The notes below the pieces were generated by a model, which was given only the letters and a program-made list of their open reading frames with translations, was not told the origin of the DNA and searched no databases. A stretch of DNA of 64,000 nt from Magnetococcus sp. PR-3. Its GTDB lineage: Bacteria > Pseudomonadota > Magnetococcia > Magnetococcales > Magnetococcaceae. This document shows, piece by piece, positions 33,958 to 42,952 of the stretch. Where the stretch lies: NCBI RefSeq assembly GCF_036689865.1, contig NZ_JBAHUQ010000017.1, positions 1 through 64,000 on the forward strand. The letters are read 5' to 3'. Position numbers and translations under genes: made by a program. The stretch's first letter is position 1, and each line of letters begins with the position of its first letter.

Positions 33958-35892
33958 AATGGTCACACCAAGGATGTTGGTACCACTCTTACGGCCCCAG
34001 AGTACATTTTTCTTTACATACTCTTTAAGACCTTCAGGGAAGCTTCTTGCCTCAATCTCCATACTCATGGATGTGGCCTCTAAAGCAACGGGATCTGGCG
34101 TGAGCATTCGTTCAAAATAACGGGGAATATTGTGGTTGAACGACAGGCTACGGCTGGCTGGTGCTGTCAGTGTGGGTAAACGTGCGCGTTGATAGGTCAA
34201 TACTTCCTGTAGCACAGGTTTATTGACCGCGAGCCCAGCCTCCTCAAGCATGTCGCAGGTCAGTTCATAAAGCTCTTCATAAAAGCGCGGTGCTTCTAGG
34301 CAAGCATGAACAAAAGCAACCTCTTCAGGTTCCCAGTAAATCTCACCGTAGTCAGGGGCGAGCACACCCCGCCCTCGACCCGCAACCAGATGGCTTAGAT
34401 GATCACGGAAGAAGCTCAGCTGTTCATGAATAAAGCTACCGGGTTTGGCCCGTTGCATAAGTTGAGAAATCATCTCTTGATAGCTGTAACCATACTGATC
34501 ATGGAGGTAGAGCATCCAAAAAAAGCCTGATTTCATGCCATGTAAGAACATGGTGGTCCAGTTGAAAATAACCGCTTCGCACCAATCTTTATGGGGCATG
34601 GCACCACTGCCAACAATAACTTCATGGTATTCGGTGACCAGAGAGCTCTCACGAATGGAGCCATGGATTTCTGTGACAGGTAAACGGAGTTTTTGAATAC
34701 CAAAACGCTTTTGGTACGCCGGGTCGCCTAGTTCTGTATTGTTATAAATTTCACAGAGATAGAGAAAGAGCTGGTTTTGCATGCCAGATTGCAAAATACT
34801 CTCAATACCTGCTTTCCAACTGTTAAGCGTCTCTCCAGGTAACCCCAGGATCATTTCTGAGTAGACGGGTACACCCGCTTCGTTAAAGCGACTCTGTAGC
34901 TTGCTAAAGGTGGAGAGTTTGATGTTGCTACGATTGATGAAATCCAGGGTTTCCTCATTCATGCTTTGAGGAGAGATGGTGATCCCTTTTTCCAACTGAT
35001 ATTTATGAAAAAGTGTGGCGACAGAGTAGATCTTCTCATCGGTATTTTTACCGTAACAGGTTCGGAATTTCTCTGGATAGCCACTTTTTTCTTTGGTCTG
35101 GGCAAGAAATTGGGCGATCTCTTGATCCCGTTTGTGTGAGCCAAAGTTAGAGTCTGCATTAAAGACATAGCGGATCTCATGATCTGCAATCCACTGCACC
35201 TCTTCACGTACCCGATCTAAGCTGTGGAAGCGATACTTTGCCGCCAACCCCCCTTTACCCCAGTTGCAGAAGGTGCAGCCAAAAGGGCACCCTCGGTTGG
35301 TCTCAATAATGGCCTGAAACTCAATTTGCGGATTGTTCTTAATCAGGGGTTCAAACACACCACTTAAATAGGCGGAAGGATAATCATCCAGATCTCGGCT
35401 GATGGGGGTGCGCTCGGGCTCATGAATGATCTGCCCTTTGTCATTGCGCCAGGATATGCCTTCAATCTGTTCAAAGTTTCTACCCTGTAAATAGCGCTCT
35501 AAAACGGCAACAAAGGTCTCTTCCCCTTCACCACGAACCGTCATGTCTACAAAGGGGTTCGCCGCAAAATAGTCATCGTCATTATGGGGAATTTGTACAC
35601 CGCCAAAGATAACCAAACAGTTGGGATATTTGGCTTTAATAGCGCGGGCAACCTCATTGCTAAGCTGTTCGTTCCACATGGAAACGGAAAAGGCCGCGAC
35701 CGCCGGTTCTTCCACCTGATCCAAACTGTTTTCCAGCGTGTCGATATGAAAGTGTACCGGCATAAATTGGTAGTGTTCGGCGACACTTGTATTGGCTTGA
35801 ACCTGCGCCTGCAAAATACCGCTCACCAAGGGTAAAAAGGTGATGTTACCAATGAGAATATTGAACTCAAATAGATAGATTTTACGTGGCAT
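33934..35892 (-). CDS. B12-binding-type radical-SAM protein A
   Basis: A 652-residue protein. Residues 1-150 form a cobalamin-binding-like Rossmann domain (VIFGGVQIPHN, FVDMTVRGEGEETF), followed by a radical-SAM core with Cys202-X3-Cys206-X2-Cys209 (GCPFGCTFC) and GLPGETLNSWKAGIES. The long C-terminal part (residues 440-650) has no recognised motif. The cobalamin-site DxHxxG is not evident, so B12 binding is uncertain. It sits behind the split transketolase and before GT2, suggesting it alters the sugar made by the operon. Substrate unknown. Confidence 0.8.
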   Translation of the reverse strand: MPRKIYLFEFNILIGNITFLPLVSGILQAQVQANTSVAEHYQFMPVHFHIDTLENSLDQVEEPAVAAFSVSMWNEQLSNEVARAIKAKYPNCLVIFGGVQIPHNDDDYFAANPFVDMTVRGEGEETFVAVLERYLQGRNFEQIEGISWRNDKGQIIHEPERTPISRDLDDYPSAYLSGVFEPLIKNNPQIEFQAIIETNRGCPFGCTFCNWGKGGLAAKYRFHSLDRVREEVQWIADHEIRYVFNADSNFGSHKRDQEIAQFLAQTKEKSGYPEKFRTCYGKNTDEKIYSVATLFHKYQLEKGITISPQSMNEETLDFINRSNIKLSTFSKLQSRFNEAGVPVYSEMILGLPGETLNSWKAGIESILQSGMQNQLFLYLCEIYNNTELGDPAYQKRFGIQKLRLPVTEIHGSIRESSLVTEYHEVIVGSGAMPHKDWCEAVIFNWTTMFLHGMKSGFFWMLYLHDQYGYSYQEMISQLMQRAKPGSFIHEQLSFFRDHLSHLVAGRGRGVLAPDYGEIYWEPEEVAFVHACLEAPRFYEELYELTCDMLEEAGLAVNKPVLQEVLTYQRARLPTLTAPASRSLSFNHNIPRYFERMLTPDPVALEATSMSMEIEARSFPEGLKEYVKKNVLWGRKSGTNILGVTIQTPQPVA

Positions 35893-35912
35893 AACACACC
35901 TCAAAGCACCCT

Positions 35913-36854
35913 TTAGCGGGATTTAAGCAGCGCCTTAACGCGCTCTTCACCCATACCGTTACGACGATGCAGCTCTTCTCTAGGGGCAAACACAAACTGA
36001 TGAACGTGGGGGAAACCTAAATGATTCACTTCCGCTTGTAACCCATGGTTCTGCTTAAGCTGGTCTAAGACCGTATCCAGACTGCCACACCCCAAAAAGC
36101 CTTCATGCAAAGTGACCCAACGCTCATATTTACCCAAACATTGGGCCAGGGCCTTACCATCAAGCTCCCGCCCGAGCTGAAAAAGGTCAATCATGCCGAT
36201 GGACTCATCCGCCAACTGCTGTATAAGACGGTGACCTTTTTGGCTGGTAAAGCCTGTTGTGATCAATGCCGTATGGCTCCCTGGAACAATTTCACAAAAG
36301 CCTTGTTGCCAATGAAGTTGTTGGGCCAAACCGGGAATAGGGGCATGGCCTTTACCATCCAAACGGACATATTTGGGGTAGGGCGCTGTAGCTGCAAAGT
36401 CGGGAAACTGCTGGGCACATTGCCAATCTGCCGGAGATACAATGGCCACATTAGGTTGGGTTTGCATGGCACCAATATCGTCCAGTGCATGATGAGATGG
36501 ACCAGAAATATCGTAACTGATACCACCCCCCACACCCAGCATGTTGACGTTTAGATCACGAAAAGCGGCCGCAATGGATAGGTTGTTACGAATCTGTTCC
36601 AGTGCCCGAAGGTAGAATGGTGCAATGGCCAGGGTGTAGACGGTATACCCCTCCATAGCCAAACCTGCGGCAATGGCGATTAGGTTTTGCTCGGCAATGC
36701 CCACATTAACAAAACGGTTTGAAAAATCCTGACGAATTTTATCCAGTGCAGGAGAGCCCATATCCGCAGAGAGAAAAAAGATTTTTTCATCCGTTTTCAT
36801 CTGGTTGTGGACTTGGGTGATCAACGTATCACGCATGGTTTTAAGGTCAGACAT
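35913..36854 (-). CDS. Transketolase-like C-terminal subunit
   Basis: A 313-residue protein matching the pyrimidine-binding and C-terminal domains of transketolase/DXPS enzymes. It contains FVNVGIAEQNLIAIAAGLAMEG, with the catalytic Glu that activates thiamine diphosphate, and the HHALDDIGAMQ loop. With the subunit encoded upstream it should form a split TPP enzyme transferring a two-carbon unit. Its start lies 2 nt from the stop of that partner. Location in a glycan operon suggests a sugar-tailoring or precursor role instead of the pentose phosphate pathway. Confidence 0.88.
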   Translation of the reverse strand: MSDLKTMRDTLITQVHNQMKTDEKIFFLSADMGSPALDKIRQDFSNRFVNVGIAEQNLIAIAAGLAMEGYTVYTLAIAPFYLRALEQIRNNLSIAAAFRDLNVNMLGVGGGISYDISGPSHHALDDIGAMQTQPNVAIVSPADWQCAQQFPDFAATAPYPKYVRLDGKGHAPIPGLAQQLHWQQGFCEIVPGSHTALITTGFTSQKGHRLIQQLADESIGMIDLFQLGRELDGKALAQCLGKYERWVTLHEGFLGCGSLDTVLDQLKQNHGLQAEVNHLGFPHVHQFVFAPREELHRRNGMGEERVKALLKSR

Positions 36855-36856
36855 GA

Positions 36857-37684
36857 TTATTGATCCCTTTCCAAGGCTGTAATGGCCTCATCCACCTGCT
36901 CTGGGGAGAGGGAGAGAACATGGCTGAGCTCTTTACCCATTAAAGCTTCAACACCGTAGCCTTTGATGGTCTCTAAAACCAGGGCGCGGGGTTGACCATT
37001 GTTGGGTTGGCGCCAAACCTGTTGTAGATAGCTGGCAATGGCCTGTACATCGTGCCCGGGGCAGGTTGTGGTGTCCCACCCAAAAGCGGAGAGCTTTTGG
37101 GCAAACGGGGTGGGGGTGAAGAAATCTTTTTGAAACCCCAGCATCGATTGCTTGTTGTCATCCACCACCAGAAGCATATTATCGAGCTGATGTTTGGGGG
37201 CGAGCATGACAGCCTCCCAAATAGAGCCTTCATTCATCTCACCGTCGCCACACAAAATACAGACCTGAGCAGGGTTGTTTTGGTGTTTAAGCGCCATAGC
37301 CATACCCAAGCCAAGACCAGGGCCATGACCAAGAGCGCCATGGGTGCTCTCAATGCCTGGAACCCCAGCGTCGGGGATAACCCCTAAGAAGGAGTCTTGT
37401 GTGGAGATGTTCTCCAGTTCACCAGCCTCATAAAAGCCACGATCAGCCAGAATGGGGTATAGGCTTACCACACCATGGCCTTTGCTCATGATCAGCCGGT
37501 CTCGTTGTTCCCAGAGAAGATTATCAGGGTCGACCTGTAAGGGGCTGTTGTAGTAAAGCGCAACCAAAAATTCGACCGGAGAAAGCGAAGACGCAATGCG
37601 TGTGCCTGGGGCTCTCTTATGCAGCAAGAGCGTTTGTTCTCGCACCTCACGGACTTTGTTTGACAGGTTGTTTTCAGATGTCAT
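36857..37684 (-). CDS. Transketolase-like N-terminal subunit
   Basis: A 275-residue TPP-binding domain with SKGHGVVSLYP, HGALGHGPGLGLGMA and the TPP motif GDGEMNEGSIWEA ... DDNKQ. It lacks the C-terminal half, supplied by the neighbouring gene. It begins 12 nt behind radical-SAM protein B with GGAGCCCGCC upstream. Split transketolases in polysaccharide or antibiotic clusters often build branched or unusual sugars; that role is inferred. Confidence 0.88.
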   Translation of the reverse strand: MTSENNLSNKVREVREQTLLLHKRAPGTRIASSLSPVEFLVALYYNSPLQVDPDNLLWEQRDRLIMSKGHGVVSLYPILADRGFYEAGELENISTQDSFLGVIPDAGVPGIESTHGALGHGPGLGLGMAMALKHQNNPAQVCILCGDGEMNEGSIWEAVMLAPKHQLDNMLLVVDDNKQSMLGFQKDFFTPTPFAQKLSAFGWDTTTCPGHDVQAIASYLQQVWRQPNNGQPRALVLETIKGYGVEALMGKELSHVLSLSPEQVDEAITALERDQ

Positions 37685-37695
37685 GGCGGGCTCCT

Positions 37696-39210
37696 CTACC
37701 CCAGGTTGGGCCAGCCTTCCGGCATGGGGGTTTCATCCAACAGGCGTCGTTTTAACTTGATCTTGACCATCTCTTGCATGGCATGGCGGATGTCTGAACC
37801 AAAAGTTTGGCCCACCATGTTTAGATAATTTGGGTCTGTAAAATAGGCATCGAAGGCATAGTCCCTAAAGCCTAAAATCTCTGCGGCAGAGAGTTGGTCA
37901 TTGGCTAAAGGTTTGGTGTCATAGGCATGTTGTGAATAGTGGTGCCACTGTTCCGGCAGGTCCAACCCCTGGTCCACCGCATTACGGTACAGCTCTGATC
38001 CTGGGTAGGCCATGGCGGAGTAGAAGTTGGCAAATTCACAGTTGAGCTCTTTGGCCATGTTCAGGGTTTGGTGCATGCTCGGTAGGGTCTCATCCGGCAA
38101 ACCAAAAATATAGTTGCCCAGTACATAGATACCACTACTTTGAATACGCTTAACCACATCCATGATGTCATGGCTGTTCAGGCTTTTTTCTGCACCATCA
38201 CGCACAAAATCACTGGCACTTTCAATGCCCAAAGCCAGCCAGCGGAAGCCAGCTTGGCGCATTTTATCCAACAGCTCGGGGTAGGCGGTATCCACACGGG
38301 CATAGGCCCAAATGTTTAGATCATAGTCTCGCTCAATCAGTAGATCACAAATTTCCGTGACATGACGTTTGTTCAAAACAAACATCTCATCGGCAAATTT
38401 AATGTTACGGATCTGATAGGTCTGTACCAGATGATCAATCTGTTTGACCACCTGTTCCGCAGGCCACATACGGTAGGAGGGCTGACCAAAAGGGGCGTTA
38501 ATACAGCAGAAATTACACTTAAAGGGACACCCCAGGGTCGTGTAGAGGGAGACATAGGGCTGGCGATTTTGTAGATCATCAAAGCAGTGCCAGTTATGGG
38601 CCCGGTAGCGTGACATCTCCAGCAGATCCCACGCAGGTTCCATCATCTCTTGCCCCAAGGGTTGCATCAATGGGGCTTGCTTGGAGGGGGGGCATACCTC
38701 GCCCTCATCATCCCGATACCATAAGCTGCCGACACCTGCCGGACTTTGGCCAGATTTTAAGGCTTGAAGGGTTTCCAGAATGGTCAGGGGGCCTTCACCC
38801 GAGCAGACATAATCAATGGGTTCTTCCTGTAAAGTCCGGTGGGGTAGGGCTGCGGGGTGGGGGCCGGTCATCATAATGGGTAGGTTGGGCTGAGACTCTT
38901 TCAGACGTTGAGCCACCGCTCTAGCCGCACTCATGGTTTGAGTCGATGCCGATGGCTGAAAGCCGTAAACAGGAATGACAACCAGGGTAGGGCTATAGAG
39001 CTCCGTCAGGGTGGTCACAGCCTGTTGGGCCGACTCCATACGTGCAGGGATGTCATAAATCGCTACCGACAGGCCCTTTTTTTTCAAAAAACCGGCAAAC
39101 AAAGCCGCCAGAATGGGGGGCTCTACCGCACTCAGATTATTACCCAGATCCTGATAAACCTGTTTTCGATCGCCAGGGTGGATTAATAGCACATCTATGG
39201 AGTTGGCCAT
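37696..39210 (-). CDS. B12-binding-type radical-SAM protein B
   Basis: A 504-residue protein with a B12-binding-like N-terminus (IDVLLIHPGDRKQVY, MMTGPHPAALPH, DYVCSGEG), a radical-SAM motif Cys228-X3-Cys232-X2-Cys235 (GCPFKCNFC) and FGLPDETLPSMHQTL. It fits the class of anaerobic cyclase/methyltransferase-like radical-SAM enzymes common in glycan and lipid clusters. The ATG is preferred over the preceding GTG/TTG codons. It precedes the split transketolase directly. Confidence 0.82.
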   Translation of the reverse strand: MANSIDVLLIHPGDRKQVYQDLGNNLSAVEPPILAALFAGFLKKKGLSVAIYDIPARMESAQQAVTTLTELYSPTLVVIPVYGFQPSASTQTMSAARAVAQRLKESQPNLPIMMTGPHPAALPHRTLQEEPIDYVCSGEGPLTILETLQALKSGQSPAGVGSLWYRDDEGEVCPPSKQAPLMQPLGQEMMEPAWDLLEMSRYRAHNWHCFDDLQNRQPYVSLYTTLGCPFKCNFCCINAPFGQPSYRMWPAEQVVKQIDHLVQTYQIRNIKFADEMFVLNKRHVTEICDLLIERDYDLNIWAYARVDTAYPELLDKMRQAGFRWLALGIESASDFVRDGAEKSLNSHDIMDVVKRIQSSGIYVLGNYIFGLPDETLPSMHQTLNMAKELNCEFANFYSAMAYPGSELYRNAVDQGLDLPEQWHHYSQHAYDTKPLANDQLSAAEILGFRDYAFDAYFTDPNYLNMVGQTFGSDIRHAMQEMVKIKLKRRLLDETPMPEGWPNLG

Positions 39211-39309
39211 CACCAAATTTACCTTAATCTAGGGGTGCTCGAGAAGGAGATACTCTCTTCCATGAGACACCATGGAGGAAGGTGAGTTTCTCTACACTTC
39301 TTTAATGGA

Positions 39310-40479
39310 TCAGATTTCATTAAGAAAACGGCAAAGATCATCAATACGGTCAGGCTCTAATGAAGGGTAGTTGCCAATATAGTAAGCGTAAAAGTGGACA
39401 TGCTCTACATGGGGATACGCCAACCAGGCTTCGGCTGGAATATGTTCACGCAGGTAGGGTTGGCGTAACTGGTTTCCCCCACCCGCACTACCACGGCGGA
39501 ACTCAATATTGGCTTGGCTCATGGCCTTTTCCAGTCGGTTCCGCAAAGCATCGTCTGCATCCTTAAGGATCAGATTAAACGCATAATTGCAGCTACCTTC
39601 CAGATCAAAATCTGTACGGTAGCGTTGGCTGTCCAGTTGATCGAGAAAACGGGTAAAATTCTCTGTACGTTTGGCATTGTTGGTATCCAGTCGTTTTAAT
39701 TGACTGCGCCCCAAAACACCGCCGATTTCGGTATTGCGTGCGTTATATGCAGGCATGGCAAAGATAAAATCAGGGGAGAGATCGGGGTGTTTGCTTGCCC
39801 ATTCATCGCGGGTTTGTGCATTGCGCATCTCACGGACCATGCCGTGTGAGCGCAGGGCGCGGATGGTGTCGTAAACCTCATCATCATTGGTGCAGACCAT
39901 GCCCCCCTCAATGGTGCTCATGTGGTGGGCAAAGTAGTAACTGAAGTTGGAGGCTAAACCAAAAGAGCCCAGTTTCTGCCCTTTAAAGGTGGCCCCATGA
40001 GACTCACAAACATCCTCAATTAAGGGAATGTTGCGCGCTTTTAGTACCTTTAACAGCCGATCGCTTAGACCGTTAAATCCCTGAACATAGGTAATAAAGA
40101 CAGCTCGGGTTTGATCGTTCAATTGAGCCAGAACCTGATCTTCATCCATACACAAATTACGGGGGTTAATGTCTACAAATACCGGGGTGAAACCGTGCAT
40201 TAAAACCGAAGAGATATCAGAAACCCAGGTAAGGGTAGGAACAATGACCTCGCCCCCTCCATGTAGATGCTTAATCGCGGCCATGGTAAGCATGTTGGCG
40301 GATGCGCCTGAGTTAACAAAGACGCTGTGTTTAACCCCAAGCCATTGGGACCACTCCTGTTCAAAGGCTGCTACCTGTTGAGATTGGGTAAGGCGCGGGT
40401 TGCTCTGTAAAAAGGTGATCAGAGCATCCAGATCTTGCTGGATGATGTTGTTATCCATCAAAGGCCAGTTCAGGGTCAC
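39310..40479 (-). CDS. ColD-like PLP-dependent sugar 3-dehydratase
   Basis: A 389-residue DegT/DnrJ-fold enzyme starting at GTG with GGAGAAGACGC upstream. The PLP-binding Lys of sugar aminotransferases (SFHPRK in the 52-kb relative) is replaced by His185 in YYFAHHMSTIEGGMV. The same change defines ColD and the RfbH/E1-type 3-dehydrases, which remove the C-3 hydroxyl of 4-keto sugars instead of adding an amino group. PLP-contact segments FVNSGASAN, PTLTWVSD and PLIEDVCESHGA are intact. It probably makes a 3-deoxy sugar intermediate; the activating nucleotide may be GDP given the neighbouring genes. Confidence 0.8.
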   Translation of the reverse strand: MTLNWPLMDNNIIQQDLDALITFLQSNPRLTQSQQVAAFEQEWSQWLGVKHSVFVNSGASANMLTMAAIKHLHGGGEVIVPTLTWVSDISSVLMHGFTPVFVDINPRNLCMDEDQVLAQLNDQTRAVFITYVQGFNGLSDRLLKVLKARNIPLIEDVCESHGATFKGQKLGSFGLASNFSYYFAHHMSTIEGGMVCTNDDEVYDTIRALRSHGMVREMRNAQTRDEWASKHPDLSPDFIFAMPAYNARNTEIGGVLGRSQLKRLDTNNAKRTENFTRFLDQLDSQRYRTDFDLEGSCNYAFNLILKDADDALRNRLEKAMSQANIEFRRGSAGGGNQLRQPYLREHIPAEAWLAYPHVEHVHFYAYYIGNYPSLEPDRIDDLCRFLNEI

Positions 40480-40563
40480 GCGTCTTCTCCTACCGTGAAA
40501 CAACTTGATAAAGGGTCGTGTGGCTATTCAATAATTACCAATAAAGGCTTGTGTTGAATAGGG

Positions 40564-41139
40564 TTATGCCGCTTCTTTTTGCAGATAGAGCAAAATCATC
40601 ATCATGGTCACAGCGTCCTGTATGCCATCAGGTCGGGCCATTAAGCCTACTAACTCTTTTTGGTCCATCCATTTTCCTTGTCCCAAACCGGGCTCCTGGG
40701 TATCGGTTGGAGGACCCACATGGGTACAGTTTTTTGCCACAAACATGGCAATACGACCATTTACAACACCGGGGCAAGGGGCGGTCTCTCCCAGGTTGAT
40801 CAGATCTTTGGGGTGGCACTCAAGACCTGTCTCTTCGCGCAACTCCCGGTGTGCAGCAAGGTGCAGGGCCTCATTCTCCATAAACCCCCCGGGTAACTCC
40901 CACCCCCATTTTTTGATGGGGTGGCGATAGATACGTAGCAGAAAAAACTTTCCTTCCGCTTCCGGTAAGATCATGACGCCGGTCAGCCCTTCAGCATTGC
41001 TTTGCTGGGGTTCGACCACCAGATAATCATTGACCCGGTAGCCATCCTCTTGCACCAGCGTATCGGCATGGATATTAAAACGGCTGTTCTCAAAGACCGA
41101 TCGACGTGCCGTACATTGGAAAGGAGGTGGTTTATTCAT
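40564..41139 (-). CDS. Nudix hydrolase, ADP-sugar pyrophosphatase-like
   Basis: A 191-residue Nudix protein with the box GFMENEALHLAAHRELREETGL (G-X5-E-X7-REUXEEXGU) at about residues 85-107. The N-terminal strand region (FENSRFNIHADTLVQEDGYRVNDYLVV) resembles ADP-ribose/ADP-sugar pyrophosphatases. In this operon it may hydrolyse a stray nucleotide sugar or act as a GDP-sugar hydrolase. It sits between the GHMP kinase and ColD-like genes with about 10 nt spacing. Confidence 0.88.
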   Translation of the reverse strand: MNKPPPFQCTARRSVFENSRFNIHADTLVQEDGYRVNDYLVVEPQQSNAEGLTGVMILPEAEGKFFLLRIYRHPIKKWGWELPGGFMENEALHLAAHRELREETGLECHPKDLINLGETAPCPGVVNGRIAMFVAKNCTHVGPPTDTQEPGLGQGKWMDQKELVGLMARPDGIQDAVTMMMILLYLQKEAA

Positions 41140-41150
41140 GGTGGCCCTGT

Positions 41151-42167
41151 TTAAACGCCACAGTTAACGGCCGATTGGCGTTCGGGATCATAAGCGACCA
41201 CCTGCGACCCGCCATGATCGATGGCACAGTCCACATGAATTAACCGGGAGAGCCGTTCACACACTTTGCGTCTTAAAGAGGGGTGAACAATAAAGACCAT
41301 AAAGCCACCGGCCCCCGCTCCCATCAGTTTACCACCACTGGCTCCAGCGGCAATGGCCTCTGCATAGATCTCATCAATCAAGGGGTTGGTGACGGCATCG
41401 GAGAGAGAGCGCTTTAGCTTCCAGCTTTCGTTAAGTAAAGTGCCAAAATTCTCAATGGGTTGATTCTGGTCGTTTAAGATAGAGAGCGCCTCATTAACCA
41501 TGCCATGCATGGTGGTGAGCTCGTCTTGCCGTTTATCAAAGTTGGCGATTTTTTTACCGGCAACATTGGAGGCAAAGCGCTGAATACCTGTAAAAAACAG
41601 GATAATGGAGGACTCCAGTTCCTGATAACGATCCGCCGATAGAATGACTGGGTTGACCGAATAGTCCCCCCCTTTTTCAAACTCAATGTGGTTAAAACCA
41701 CCCCAAGCTGCAGCCAGTTGATCCTGACTACCAACATTCTCTTTAAGCACATTCTGTTCAATATTGATCGCCTCAGCCGCTAAGGTGCGGTTGCTGATCA
41801 TCTTACCTTGCAGGGCGTAAATGGCCTTAAGAAAACCCACTGTAAACGATGAGCTTGAGCCCATGCCGGAGCGGGCTGGAAGATCAGCGTCGTGATGGAT
41901 CTCTAGGCCGCTCTCAATATTTTGCTGCAACATAATGGCCCGAACCACGGGATGTTGAATCTGCTCGGCATGATCCACCAGCTCTACTTTGGAGTAGACC
42001 ACCCGATGTTTATGTTCAAAAAAAGGTGGCAGGTGGCGAACCGTTAAATAGCAATAACGGTTGATAGCCATGGAGAGTACAGCGCCGCCATGTTGGTTGT
42101 ACCAGGCTGGATAGTCTGTACCACCACCAAAAAAGGAGACGCGAAAAGGGGTGCGGGTGATGATCAT
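41151..42167 (-). CDS. GHMP sugar kinase, HddA-like
   Basis: A 338-residue GHMP kinase similar to D-glycero-D-manno-heptose 7-phosphate kinases: RTPFRVSFFGGGTDYPAWY at the start, the phosphate loop PARSGMGSSSSFTVG and the C-terminal SGGKLMGAGAGGFMVF. It probably phosphorylates C-1 of a heptose or related sugar. Its ATG overlaps the end of the nucleotidyltransferase gene, and together they would make an NDP-activated sugar. Confidence 0.88.
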   Translation of the reverse strand: MIITRTPFRVSFFGGGTDYPAWYNQHGGAVLSMAINRYCYLTVRHLPPFFEHKHRVVYSKVELVDHAEQIQHPVVRAIMLQQNIESGLEIHHDADLPARSGMGSSSSFTVGFLKAIYALQGKMISNRTLAAEAINIEQNVLKENVGSQDQLAAAWGGFNHIEFEKGGDYSVNPVILSADRYQELESSIILFFTGIQRFASNVAGKKIANFDKRQDELTTMHGMVNEALSILNDQNQPIENFGTLLNESWKLKRSLSDAVTNPLIDEIYAEAIAAGASGGKLMGAGAGGFMVFIVHPSLRRKVCERLSRLIHVDCAIDHGGSQVVAYDPERQSAVNCGV

Positions 42168-42952
42168 GGCGCGATCTCCATATAGCGTGCAAGCTGCGGC
42201 TGGCGTTGGGCAAAAAAGGTTTGAGCCACTTGGTAGCTCTCAGGGGTGCCAAAGTCGATAAAGGGGGCTGAGATAGGTACCCCATGGATGGCATGTTCGG
42301 GCAGGGTAGTAAAAAAGTCATGCTCAATAGAGCTGCCTAGGCTATCTGCCAGTAGCTGACGGGCTTGGGGCTCTAAAATATAAAGGCCTGCATTGATCAG
42401 CCCAGAGTGCCCCTTGGCGTGTGGATTTTTTTCCGCAAACTGAACCACACGGTTTTGGTCATTAAGTACAACCTGGCCATACCGGCTGATATCCTCAACT
42501 TCCACGCAAAGCATGGAGATGCTTGCACCTGAACGACGGTGCTGGGCATAAAAATGGGCCAGATCGGCATCGGTGTAGCTGTCCCCATTCATGATGGCCA
42601 AGGGGGTGCCACTGGGCAGCGCTTGCATGGCCAGACGAATGGCCCCTGCGGTCCCCAAAGGCTCTGCCTCAATGACGGCATCCAAGGTTAAATCCGCGGG
42701 TTTGCTCAGCTGTTGTAGGGCGGTCTCAATGGCGTGGGCTTGATACCCTAGGGCAAACTGAACATGGCGGAAACCTGCGGGATAGAGCCACGCGAGCAGA
42801 TGCTGCAAGTAGGGTTGACCATCAAGCGGTGCCAAGAGTTTTGGCACCTCACCCAAGACACCACGTATACGGGTGCCTTTGCCCCCAGCCAGAACGATCA
42901 TGGGCAGTTCCTGCAACGAGCTTTCGTTGTCAGGTCGGTACGCTTTAGACAT
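42164..42952 (-). CDS. Sugar-1-phosphate nucleotidyltransferase, HddC-like
   Basis: A 262-residue NTP-transferase with the signature VLAGGKGTRI, the PKLLAPLDGQPYL acceptor loop and the metal site MNGDSYTD. It resembles D-glycero-alpha-D-manno-heptose-1-phosphate guanylyltransferase (HddC), so a GDP-heptose product is the best guess. It overlaps the upstream SDR gene by 8 nt and the downstream kinase by 4 nt. Confidence 0.85.
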   Translation of the reverse strand: MSKAYRPDNESSLQELPMIVLAGGKGTRIRGVLGEVPKLLAPLDGQPYLQHLLAWLYPAGFRHVQFALGYQAHAIETALQQLSKPADLTLDAVIEAEPLGTAGAIRLAMQALPSGTPLAIMNGDSYTDADLAHFYAQHRRSGASISMLCVEVEDISRYGQVVLNDQNRVVQFAEKNPHAKGHSGLINAGLYILEPQARQLLADSLGSSIEHDFFTTLPEHAIHGVPISAPFIDFGTPESYQVAQTFFAQRQPQLARYMEIAP

